Assembly (NCBI RefSeq): GCF_000188695.1
Contig: NW_004754884.1
Span: 1-11,623 of the forward strand
From: Salpingoeca rosetta
Lineage: Eukaryota > Opisthokonta > Choanoflagellata > Craspedida > Salpingoecidae
Reading direction: 5' to 3'
DNA: 11,623 nt
Positions 1 through 7,754 of this stretch are shown here, piece after piece. The position numbers and the translations under genes are program-made. Under the pieces are notes generated by a model, which saw only the letters and a program-made list of their open reading frames with translations, was not told where the DNA came from and did no database searches. How positions within the stretch are numbered: the first letter of the stretch is position 1; each line of letters begins with the position of its first letter.

Positions 1-233
1 CATGCAGCAGATACCCGGGGACACATGCGTACGAGGTACTGCACGGGAATCTGCTCGAGTTGGCCACTGCCATCGCTGCGCCATCAATCACGGGTGGTGG
101 TTCACATGTCACGCCCACGCACACACCTGCAGTAGAATTACCGCACCCCTCACGAATGTAACCTGGAGGGCACAGGTCACACTCACGACAGGGTGTAGTT
201 GCGTTCTCTCCTGGATCCGTGGATTCAAAGAGC
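1..233 (-). CDS. Exon with Cys-rich module and Sushi/CCP domain (partial)
   Basis: This exon follows acceptor GTAATTCAG and runs off the left edge after 77 codons. It starts LFESTDPGENATTPCRECD, a Cys-rich module, then CPPGYIREGCGN. It continues into a Sushi (complement control protein) fold: VTCEPPPVIDGAAM, followed by a spacer, then CSTSYACVPGYLL. The Cys-x2-PP-x-I-x-G opening and the Y-x-C-x-P-G-Y-x-L close are the usual landmarks of that domain. The fourth Cys would lie outside the window. Confidence 0.85.
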
Positions 234-2819
234 CTGAATTACAGCAACGACATGGACAAACCAGTTTCTGCGTGAGTGCGTGAGAATGCGTGAGAACGAC
301 TTGTAACCAACCCTCTCATCCTTCAACAGTCACATCCGTTCAAAATGCATGAGACTCACCCGGGTGCACAGGTACAAATGCCGGGATGATCTGCTGTGCA
401 ATTATACAGCTGCTCCACAGAAGCACAATGACGGCAGCACACGCGGTCGCTCGTCGATGTCGCAGCAGTCTTCTCGTACTGGCTGCTCGTGCACGTCGTC
501 AGCTTGCTGCACATGCGGTCGCTCGTCGATGTCGCAGCAGTCTTCTCATACTGGCTGCTCGTGCACGTCGTCAGCTTGCTGCACACGCGGTCGCTCGTCG
601 CCGTCGCAGCAGTCTTCTCATACTGGCTGCTCGTGCACGTCGTCAGCTTGCTGCACACGCGGTCGCTCGTCGCCGTCGCAGCAGTCTTCTCATACTGGCT
701 GCTCGTGCACGTCGTCAGCTTGCTGCACATGCGGTCGCTCGTCAGCGTCGGTGCACGAGACTCAAACTCGCTCTCACCATCGCACGTCGTCAGCTTGCTG
801 CACACGCGGTCGCTCGTCAGCGTCGGTGCACGAGACTCAAACTCGCTCTCACCATCGCACGTGGTCAGCGCCCGGCACTCCCGGTCTGTCGTCGCCGTCG
901 GCGCCTTCACCTCATACCCAGCATCCACATCGCACGTGCTCACCTTCCGGCACACAGCATCAGCGCTGCTCGTGCATGCCGTGTGCAGATACTCTCCGCT
1001 CGCGCACGACCGGCACCGCTTGCACGTCGTGTCTGCCTCGCTCGTGCACGGCGACTGCACAAAGTACCCGCTCCCGCACCGCGTGCATTCCGTGCACTCG
1101 GCATCAGCAAGCGGCGTGCACGCCGTCGACACAAACGTCCCGCTTGGGCACTCAGTGCACGCCTTGCACACAGCATTCGCGCTCTCGCTGCACCCAGACA
1201 TAAGATACTCAGACGACGTGCATTCCCGGCAGCTCGAGCACTTGCGGTCGCTCGAGTCCGTCGCGGCAACAGACTCGTACTCCGTGTCCGCACACACCGT
1301 CAGGTCCGCACACACCCTGTTCGTCGTCGCCGTGCACGTCGCCGTCTCATACTGCGTCCCGCTGTCGCACCGGTCGCACTCAGCGCAGTCCCGGTCCGTT
1401 GTCGCCGTCGGCTTCGACACCACAAACTGCGTCGAGTCGCACTGCGTCACACTCGCGCACTTGCGATCCGTCGTCGCCGTCGGCGCGCGCGTCTCGTACT
1501 CGCCGCTCCCGCACGTCGTCAGCCCCGTGCACTCCCGGTCGCTGTTCACTGTCGGCGCGCGCGTCTCATACTGCTCATCACTGCACGCCGTCAGCGCTCG
1601 GCACTGCGTGTCCGTGCTCACAGTCGCCGCACGGTACACGTACTCGTCCTCCTCGCACGTCGACACAGGCTGGCACGGCGTCTGCCCAGTTGTCGCCTTG
1701 AACTTCCCAGACGCGCACGTGCTGCACACCCGGTCCGTTGACGCTGTCGGCGCGCTCGTCTCCTCCTCGCCAGCGCCGCACTCGCTCACAGACGTGCACC
1801 TCGTCAGCCCAGCGCTCCCGGCATAGTTTACGCCTGCCTCGCACAACTTGCACGCCGTCGCAGCATCCTCGTCCTGGTCCACGTGGCCCGCCGCGCACTC
1901 AAACGCCGCACACCCGCCAGTGCGTCCGCGCGGCACATAGTGCCCGGCACTGCACGCAACACAGGGCGTCGTCCCGCTTCCGTCAGCATCCGTCGTGCCC
2001 GCAACACACTGCCGGCACTCCCGATCAGACGTCGCCGTCGGCGCGGACGTCTCCTCGCTGCCCGGCACACACTGCGTCACCCCGCAGCACTCGCGGTCCG
2101 TCGTCAGCGTCGCTGCCGTGCACTCGTACTCCCCAGGCTGGCACGCCGTCAGGTCCTTGCACCGGCGGTCACGCGTCGCTGTCGGCGCCTCAACCTCAAA
2201 CTGCGTGCTGCTGCACGTCGTCAGCGTCGCACACTCCGTGTCCTGCGACACGCTGCAAGCCTTCGTCTGGTACTCATCGCTGCCACACGTCGTGCACTGT
2301 CGGCACTGCGTTTGAGAGCTCAACGTGCATGACGAAAGCGTGTACTCATCGGACGCACACTCGTCACACCCAACACACTTGGTTGGCGACGTATCAGTGC
2401 ATGCCTTGTCAAGTGTCAGCCCATCCGTACACCTGCCGCAAGGAGAGCACTCTCTGTCCGTGGTTATTGTCGGTGCCTTGGACTCCCACTCGTCATCCTG
2501 GCACACCGTCAGCGCCTTGCACTTCCGATCAGACGAGCTCGTCGGCGCAACCGTCTCATACTCGGTGTCCTCACACGTCCTGTGCGCACGACACGTCCCA
2601 TCGCCAGCAGTCGCCTTAAATGTCCCGGGCGCACACTCAACGCACACCCGATCAGACGATGGTGTCGGAGCAACATCCTCCTACAAACACACACACAAAC
2701 ACGCACACACAAGCACATTGTTGCATCGCAGTCGCATCACACCAACCACGCGTGAGCCATCGTAACCAAACATACAGCCCAGGCACACACTCACGCACGG
2801 CTTGTACAACCCAAGTTCT

Positions 2820-2857
<38 letters not shown>

Positions 2858-5800
2858 CACACATATGCACACATATGCACACACATGCACACAGTCAGTC
2901 AAAACACACACACACACTACACAGTGACGTACCGTGAAGCCAGCAGCACACGTGCTCACAGCAACACATGTCGTGCCCTGCCCAGCAGCAGCCTTGAACG
3001 TCCCACTGGCACACGTGCGGCACTGCCGATCTGTGGACAGCGTCGGCGAAGCAATCTCCTCCTCACCAGCGCCGCACGTCGTCACAGAAATGCACCGCGT
3101 GCTCTGTCCGCTCTGCGCCTTGAACGTCGACCCGAGCTGGCACGGCTGACACACCCGGTTCCGCGTCGCACTCGGCGACGTCGTCTCCTCTTCGCCAGCC
3201 CCGCACGTCTTCACACTCAGGCACCGCTCCTGGCCCTTGCTCGGCTGGTACGTCGTCGCCCCGTCGCACGTCTCGCACGCCGTCCCAGCGTTGCTGTCTG
3301 TGTCAGCCGTGCCCGCGCTGCACTCGTACTGCGAGCAAGTCCCAGTCGACCCAGCTGGCACATACGTCCCACCGCCGCACGTCACGCACGCGTCGCTGCC
3401 GTCGCTGTTGGCATCCGTCGTCCCAGCTGGGCACGCCTCGCACACGCGGTCGCTGCTCGCCGTCGGCGCCACCTTCTCCTGCTCCCCTGCACCGCACGTT
3501 GTCAGCCCGCGGCACACGCGGTCGGTTGTTGCTGTTTGAGAACGAACTTCGTACTGGCTGCTCGTGCACACTGTCAAGCGAGTGCACCTTCGGTTTGAGG
3601 TGGAGGTACATGGCGATGTCTCGTACGTGGAAGATGGACAAGCGGTGCATGACGTGCAATTGCCTGTGCTATTAACCAATTTGTACGTTCTACAAAGCAA
3701 GGGGAAACGCAATTGCAACAGCCGAGTGAGTGTTCTCGAATTCATGCATGATCAACGCAAGCGAATATTTGCACACCACAGGGCAGCATGTGTCTTGCGT
3801 GAGTGAGCTTGTTGCCGAGCATCAAACTTACCCTGACGAGCACGTGCGGCAATATCCGCTGTTTTGGCCGCCGCACTTGTAGCGGTAGGTGCCGGCAGGA
3901 CAAGAGGCACATGCCCGACAAGTGCCTGCGCTTGATCCTCCGCACCCAGAGCGGTATTCACCGGGTGAACAGTTGTCGCATGCGTAGCAGTTCGTCGCTC
4001 CGTAGTAGGGCATGTATGTGCCTGTGCCGCAGTATGAGCAGTATGGGGCTGTGCCGTAGTAGCCAGGGTTGCAGTAGCAGCTGCTGTCACAGCCCGTGTC
4101 GCAGCTGATCGGCGTACACGTGTCGCAGGAGTCATCTGCGATGGCAAACAGCGATTTTAAAAGAAGGGAGGTTCGTCAACATGATTTGAAGTGAGCGGGG
4201 AAGGCGGCCGTGCAGCAGACGTAAGCAAGGCAGGAGCCACATTAATGTCGACACAATGTTCTAGCAGAGTTCCATCAATGCAATGAGGGCAAAGGGAGAT
4301 TGGAACGCACCGCAGCTATCATCACAGCCCCTGAGGATGATGAACCGCAGATAATTCATGGGAGCCAAGAACGAGCAGGTGTGAGCGGTGACAGCGGTAA
4401 CGCAAGGGATGTTGAATGTGAATAATGGTTCAGTTGTGCAGGGGAGGAGAGAGTCGCAGTAATCATCGAGTCGCGCCAGCAACATGTAATGTGAGTGAAC
4501 AGACAAGACCGACACATCTTACGAATCGCATGGGCCGTCGCAGCCAGTGTCTGCGTTAGGAAGAAGGGAAAGTTTGGGGGGCGCAAGTTAGGTGCATGTG
4601 AGCTTGTGTATTGGAAAATCAAGACTTGGCAGCAAGGCGGTGATGGCTGGTGCACATCAGCAAAAACAGCAGAGGGCACAATTGAAGAGAGTTCATTTCA
4701 GCAGCTGCATGCACTCACCACATGAATCGTCTGTTGGTGTTGGCATGTCAACGCGACGAGAGCACGGTTATCGGAGTTGAACGGAGTGAGATGTCGGCCA
4801 CACACACACAAAACAAGACGATCATCATGCCAGTCAATAAACTTTACAGGCCTGCAAGCATTGGCAGGCCAGGTGGGATGTCGGTGGTAACTGACCGCAG
4901 CCATCGTCACAGTAGTCGTCGCAGTATGTCTGCAGCCATATGGGTGTTGATGTGGGGTTTACGGGGAAGCGTGGGCAGAGGACGATGTATGTGAGGAGGA
5001 AGCATGTGACACTGCGCTAAAGTGGTCTCACTGACGAACATGTTGACGATATCACTCACCCAAGCACATGTGTCGTCGCATCCGTAGTCGCAATTCCCGT
5101 TGCAATCTGGCAAGCGCAAAGGCATCAGTGGAAAGCGCGCGCGCGTGTGCATGTGTGGTGTGTGTGTGTGTGCGTGTGCGTGTGTGTGCGTGTGTGAACG
5201 AGAACGTGTGTGATGTGTGCGCTCCCGGGTAGCAAGCTCGTGTTCCCAGTGACAAGCCAGCAAATGACCTCACAAGCCTATCATTTGCAAGCAAGCATTC
5301 ATAAGACAAACGCACAATCATCGCAGCTGTCGTAGCAGATGTCGCAGCCAGAGTCGCATCCGCTGTAGCAGGTATCACAGCCGTCGTCTAAAGTTATGGT
5401 GTCAAACACCGCATGCGTCCAAATGTTAGACCACGAATGCCATCCGTTGTACGTTGCCGTGCAACACGGGAGGCTGGGGCAATGATGCATGGTGTGGCAT
5501 GTTTGAGCAACGAACCACAGCCTCCGTCACAGTAGTCGTCGCAGGAGTCATCGCAGGTGGTGACACAGTAATCACAGCTGCTGTCGCAACTGCCTGTAAA
5601 TGGTGGTAAAAATGAAACAGACCAAAGCGGTGAAGAATGCTGAGTTAAACGACACAAACACACGAGTCAACGGCATCACAAGCGTAAAATGTGCTTGCGG
5701 TGTGTGATATGCAATGAGATGGTGCTCGGAAGCACAAGAGAGATTGGCTTTGCACTCACTCTCGCATCCGATGCTGAAAATGGTGCAATTGGAATCACAG

Positions 5801-6262
5801 CTGTCATCACAGCTTGAGCAGGACGTCGAGCAGCTCCTGAAGGTCGTGGACGTGTGAGACAGCTCATGAGCGGTGGGCAGCAGTAGAAGGTACAGGAACA
5901 GAAGAAGAGAAGACAACAACAAAAAGCGAGCAAGCGGCCAACATTGACGCGTGTGAACAGCTCCACGCACGCCTTCCGATGATAAACTTACGAGTCGCAT
6001 CCAGAGTCGCAATAGTAATCGCAGCTGGCAAAGAGAAGGAGGTAAAGCAGGAAGAAAACAGGCAACAGAGCATTCGAGAGGCAACAGGTGAACAGTGTGA
6101 GATCACGCACGTGTTGGGTTGCGTTGCAAGCTCAAACAGGACTTATGCTAGCATGGTGCACAAGCTCTGTGTGTGTGTAATTTGGAACGGACGAAGACGA
6201 GCTTCCTTACCCGTAATCGCAGCCAGCGTTGCAGTCGTCATCACAAAAGTCGTCACAACCAC
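1..6262 (-). CDS. Multi-exon extracellular Cys-rich protein: Cys-Asp array, TNFR-like repeats, Sushi/CCP (partial at both ends)
   Basis: The gene is read as 14 exons: 6262-6211, 6024-5992, 5836-5760, 5593-5516, 5387-5316, 5106-5060, 4929-4896, 4730-4719, 4550-4523, 4330-4311, 4135-3832, 3689-2933, 2680-360 and 233-1. All 13 joins use GT-AG, keep the frame and keep the local Cys spacing, giving at least 1,355 residues without a stop. Order from the N-terminal side: Cys-Asp tetrapeptide array (about 150 residues, 38 Cys), a CxPGEYR-type Cys-rich region, a long run of TNFR-like Cys repeats ending in near-identical tandem units, then a Sushi/CCP domain cut by the window edge. The composition is that of a disulfide-rich protein exposed outside the cell; TNFR-like and CCP modules are known ligand-binding or adhesion modules, but no ligand can be named. 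The start codon, signal peptide and any membrane span lie outside what I could identify. A transmembrane segment or kinase domain could follow beyond the left edge. Confidence 0.85.
360..2680 (-). CDS. Giant TNFR-like repeat exon
   Basis: This 2,321-nt exon (773 codons plus two bases) has acceptor GTTTGTAG and donor GTGAGT. It contains about twenty DR-x-C repeat ends of TNFR-like type. In mid-exon there are three tight C-x2-C modules (CTECPSGTF, CTRCGSGYF and CRSCASGEY). Two CxxG-DADGSG- or DQDEDA-containing modules resemble EGF/GCC2-like Cys repeats. The last part (plus-strand 444-881) is a tandem array of nearly identical 24- and 25-residue repeats. It ends CTCAPG in phase 2. The repeated, Cys-regular composition also produces long meaningless ORFs on the opposite strand. 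Confidence 0.95.
444..731. repeat. Four 72-bp tandem repeats inside the TNFR-like exon
   Basis: Units begin at 444, 516, 588 and 660, exactly 72 bp apart, and are nearly identical (single-base changes such as atg/ccg after the cgctcgtcg core). Each codes on the minus strand for one 24-residue TNFR-like repeat with the core CTSSQYEKTAAT and ending SDR-x-C. The length in multiples of three and the near identity point to recent in-frame amplification. Confidence 0.95.
732..881. repeat. Two 75-bp tandem repeats inside the TNFR-like exon
   Basis: Units begin at 732 and 807. They are identical over about the first 55 bp, then the second diverges. On the minus strand each encodes a 25-residue repeat with the core CDGESEFESRAPT. 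They sit directly next to the 72-bp array and share its CSKLTTC start. Confidence 0.9.
2684..2915. repeat. CA-rich microsatellite intron
   Basis: The intron 2681-2932 is largely CA-rich on the plus strand. A pure CA run covers about 2822-2855, followed by imperfect 10-bp units (acacatatgc-like) to about 2892. It has no coding signal. Confidence 0.9.
2933..3689 (-). CDS. TNFR-like Cys-repeat exon
   Basis: This 757-nt exon (252 codons plus a split base) has acceptor TGCTTTGTAG and donor GTACGT. It starts TYKLVNSTGNCTSCTAC and carries TNFR-like modules of the form C-x2-L-x2-C-x5-YE-x5-T-x2-DR-x-C, for example CRGLTTCGAGEQEK. These alternate with CPAGT- and CASGTFKA-type GCC2/GCC3-like modules. 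It leaves in phase 0 after CAAGFT, and the next exon begins EDVAPTPSSDRVC, completing one repeat split by the intron. The sequence is open throughout and its codon use matches the next exon. Confidence 0.92.
3832..4135 (-). CDS. End of Cys-Asp array and CxPGEYR-type Cys-rich exon
   Basis: This 304-nt exon has acceptor CCATCGCAG and donor GTAAGT. The first 20 or so residues finish the Cys-Asp array (SCDTGCDSSCYC). The rest is a different Cys-rich type: NPGYYGTAPYC, then CSPGEYRSGCGG and CPAGTYRYKCGGQNSGYC. The latter two are paired copies of a module with a Pro-Gly-x-Tyr-Arg core, resembling the TNFR/ephrin-receptor-like Cys repeats common in choanoflagellate surface proteins. Phase 1 in, phase 2 out. 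This exon joins the novel array to recognisable extracellular modules. Confidence 0.9.
4311..4330 (-). CDS. Cys-Asp array exon 10 (20 nt)
   Basis: This 20-nt exon has acceptor ATCCTCAG and donor GTGCGT. It encodes GCDDSC, entering in phase 2 and leaving in phase 1. The joins read CDSGC upstream and CDDSC downstream, both in register. It is very short, but both splice sites and both phases fit. Confidence 0.75.
4523..4550 (-). CDS. Cys-Asp array exon 9
   Basis: This 28-nt exon has acceptor CTAACGCAG and donor GTAAGA. It encodes TGCDGPCD, entering in phase 1 and leaving in phase 2. Its first split codon completes aspartate, giving CDTGC with the microexon. Confidence 0.8.
4719..4730 (-). CDS. 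12-nt microexon of the Cys-Asp array
   Basis: Only 12 nt (ACGATTCATGTG) lie between acceptor CACCAACAG and donor GTGAGTGC. With the flanking phase-1 junctions it adds exactly one tetrad, reading D-D-S-C, and keeps the Cys register on both sides (CDDGC-DDSC-DTGC). Skipping it would also preserve frame and simply remove one tetrad, so its inclusion rests on the two good splice sites and perfect register. Confidence 0.75.
4896..4929 (-). CDS. Cys-Asp array exon 7
   Basis: This 34-nt exon has acceptor GGCTGCAG and donor GTCAGT. It encodes TYCDDYCDDGC, enters in phase 0 and leaves in phase 1. The join with exon 6 gives C-AWTY-C, the only five-residue step near here. Confidence 0.8.
5060..5106 (-). 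CDS. Cys-Asp array exon 6
   Basis: This 47-nt exon has acceptor CTTGCCAG and donor GTGAGT. It encodes CNGNCDYGCDDTCAW. It enters in phase 1 (split tyrosine codon, giving CDDYC across the join) and leaves in phase 0. The intron before it carries the GT-rich microsatellite. Confidence 0.85.
5140..5206. repeat. GT-rich microsatellite in an intron
   Basis: An interrupted GT repeat with GC and GTGC interruptions lies in the intron 5107-5315 between two Cys-Asp array exons. Confidence 0.9.
5316..5387 (-). CDS. Cys-Asp array exon 5
   Basis: This 72-nt exon has acceptor AACTTTAG and donor GTGCGT, phase 1 at both ends. It encodes six Cys in the order GCDTCYSGCDSGCDICYDSC, mixing C-x3-C with C-x2-C spacing. 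The split aspartate codon at its start completes CDDGC with the previous exon. Confidence 0.85.
5516..5593 (-). CDS. Cys-Asp array exon 4
   Basis: This 78-nt exon follows acceptor CATTTACAG and encodes seven Cys, including CDDSCDDYCDGGC. It is phase 1 at both ends. The donor is GTTCGT, a weak match to consensus; it is chosen because it is the GT that restores frame and gives CDDGC across the junction. Confidence 0.8.
5760..5836 (-). CDS. Cys-Asp array exon 3
   Basis: This 77-nt exon has acceptor ACCTTCAG and donor GTGAGT. It contains CSTSCSSCDDSCDSNC, then a looser TIFSIGCE stretch that breaks the tetrad once. It enters in phase 2 and leaves in phase 1. The split serine codons at both ends restore C-x-x-x-C spacing with the neighbouring exons. 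Confidence 0.8.
5992..6024 (-). CDS. Cys-Asp array exon 2
   Basis: This 33-nt exon is preceded by a long pyrimidine tract ending in TTTGCCAG and followed by donor GTAAGT. It reads CDYYCDSGCD and is split in phase 2 at both ends. Joined to the previous exon it gives CDYG-CDYY, so the four-residue Cys register is kept across the intron. Confidence 0.8.
6211..6262 (-). CDS. Cys-Asp array exon 1 (first exon recognised)
   Basis: This 52-nt exon lies between acceptor GACGCAG and donor GTAAGG and encodes GCDDFCDDDCNAGCDYG. It starts with two bases of a split codon and ends with two. It therefore needs an upstream exon ending in phase 1, or the reading frame simply continues upstream (it is open back to about 6590). 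The Cys spacing C-x3-C-x3-C-x3-C fits the rest of the array. The upstream boundary is the weakest in the model because no preceding exon or signal peptide was found. Confidence 0.65.
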
Positions 6263-7048
6263 CTGCGTCATGTGGCACAATAACAGCCAAACAGCGCGAC
6301 TCCTTTTGAGGGCTATGACACACCCAGAGAGGAGACGATAGAGTGGGAGGCAAAGGAAACAAGGACATCATATCTCTACAGTCTGTCAGCAAACCCATCT
6401 GCGACAGTGCGTGCGTCGTGGTTGACAGTCTTTCAGAACAGGCGTCCCCATCAGCCACAGAGAGAGCGTGACTCGAGCAGGGGACGGAGACAAGAGGAGA
6501 GGACAAGCCACGGTGAACCGCACACGCAGACGTGGGTGTGTGTGTGTGTGTGTTTGCATGAATCTGTGATCGAACACGTGTGCATTGCATATGCGTGATT
6601 ACGAAAACTGCAAATCAACGCTGCTGGTTTCTTCGGAGCGGACAAGCAGTCACAAATCACACCGTACCAATGAAACATTGCATTGAAGTATTGAACTGCC
6701 CGTAGTTCTTTCGTTCTCTTGTCTGCAGCAACAGCAACGTGAGGTGAGTAACGGTTGGCGATGGATGACCACGCTCTCCCTTTCACACGTGCCCAGCTCC
6801 AAGGCAGATTTGACTTTGGGATTGAGCGATCCGTTTGCCCATCTTTGTGACGCATGCGCCTAAATTTTCGCGCCATTGGTCCTCCTCTCAGTCTCTATTT
6901 TCTTGTCGACCACAAACCACGCCACTTTCTACCTTCCGTTTCGCTTGTTCGCTTGTTTGCCGTGCTTAGTGTCAGGCTGACGCTGTTGTTGTGGAGCTGT
7001 GTAGAGAGAAGTCTTGAACTGGAACCATGCCCCACCATGTCTGTCGCA
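6263..7048. other. Region upstream of the minus-strand gene; no gene supported
   Basis: The missing 5' exon and promoter of the minus-strand gene should lie here or further right. The frame of exon 6262-6211 stays open on the minus strand back to about 6590, with possible starts, but that stretch has no hydrophobic leader and no Cys-Asp motif, and a GT microsatellite sits at 6531-6554. A longer minus ORF at 6876-6451 has no recognisable domain and runs into the microsatellite. I see no RNA gene. Confidence 0.5.
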
Positions 7049-7735
7049 AGTGTGGCCGTGAAGTGAAGCACAAGCACAGGAGTGCGCAAGACAGCAGCAT
7101 CCAGCCATCGTCACACAGGAGGACGACACGCATCATGATACGCAGCAAGCTGACTCTGACACATGGCTCTCGTGAATACGTCTTCGTTGCTTGCACTGTT
7201 GGCGTGTTTGGTTCTTCCTCTTCTTGATGGAGTGGCCTGTGATGATGGCGATTAGCCCTTCAGGCTGCTTGAGTTGTTGAATTGCACACGAGTGGCGAAG
7301 ACCTTGGTCGTTTGGTCGCTATCTCTAGCGTCTCTCCTTCTCTGTTGGGTGTCTTGTCGACGTGTCATAAACGAATAAACACCATTATCTCGTTAGGGGA
7401 ATCAGTTCAGTTACAGAACGGGCGTTATTCGTTTGGGAGTCAGTGCCAGCACACACAACACACGCGTGCATTGAAGAAGTGTGGGCAAAGAAGAGGGATG
7501 GTGCACGCTGTCTGGACGTTGAACTGCATGCAGTCGACACAAGATGCCGGGTGGTCAACGTAAAGGCCTGTGTGAGTGTGTGGGTCTACTCCACTCGGCA
7601 GTCGCGGTGGAACAAAGGAAACAGAAGATACACGAAGCACGCGTACAAAGGTCGATGCAATCGTTCGACACTCACCACATGAGGTTCATCAAAGGAGGCA
7701 GAAATCCGCACACACTAAAGGTAAGGACACAGACA
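7049..7735. repeat. Tandem duplication of about 0.7 kb, copy 1
   Basis: This segment recurs at 7755-8430 with an offset of 706 bp. The first part (about 7110-7285) is identical in both copies. The later part carries scattered substitutions and an 8-bp difference in a gtgtgagtgtgtg stretch near 7570. Copy 1 has an AATAAA hexamer at 7374-7379 that has become AAAAAA in copy 2. Copy 1 is followed directly by about 20 bp of unrelated sequence and then copy 2. Confidence 0.95.
7163..7255 (+). CDS. Candidate 30-residue leader-like peptide or first exon (copy 1)
   Basis: The ATG is followed by 29 codons and TAG, with an in-frame stop two codons upstream. The peptide starts MALVNTSS, continues with the hydrophobic core LLALLACLVLPLL, then DGVA and ends CDDGD, which has the shape of a signal peptide with a cleavage site after GVA. 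An AATAAA hexamer lies about 120 bp downstream, compatible with a short transcript. No good GT donor was found that would join it to a downstream exon. It could be a small secreted peptide, a first exon of an unseen gene, or chance. The Kozak context is poor (C at -3). Confidence 0.35.
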   Translation: MALVNTSSLLALLACLVLPLLDGVACDDGD

Positions 7736-7754
7736 GATGGACAGTGCGAAGACC

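Noticed and set aside
444..881. Direct repeats as a possible CRISPR array
   Set aside because: Units are contiguous without unique spacers, are multiples of three, and encode protein repeats. The genome is intron-bearing and eukaryotic.
349..1826. Long plus-strand ORFs of 284, 451 and 445 codons opposite the TNFR-like exon
   Set aside because: They are Ser/Thr- or Arg/Ala-rich mirror readings of a Cys-regular repetitive exon. The minus-strand reading has regular Cys modules, spliced neighbours and domain identity, and these do not.
4836..4842. AATAAA on the plus strand as a polyadenylation signal
   Set aside because: It lies inside an intron of the minus-strand gene, and no plus-strand gene ends there.
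5837..5960. Leu-rich stretch before exon 5836-5760 as a membrane segment
   Set aside because: It is again the pyrimidine-rich end of an intron. The AG acceptor and the phase match place the exon start at 5836.
6025..6080. Hydrophobic leader (LLPVFFLLYLLLFAS) directly in frame before the CDYYC exon, as a signal peptide
   Set aside because: It is the polypyrimidine tract of the intron read as codons. No in-frame ATG precedes it before a stop, and the exon joins in phase to 6262-6211.
7027..7090. Plus-strand CRKCGREVKHKH as a zinc-finger protein start
   Set aside because: There is only one C-x2-C pair. The duplicate copy lacks the same N-terminal part, and no continuing domain follows.
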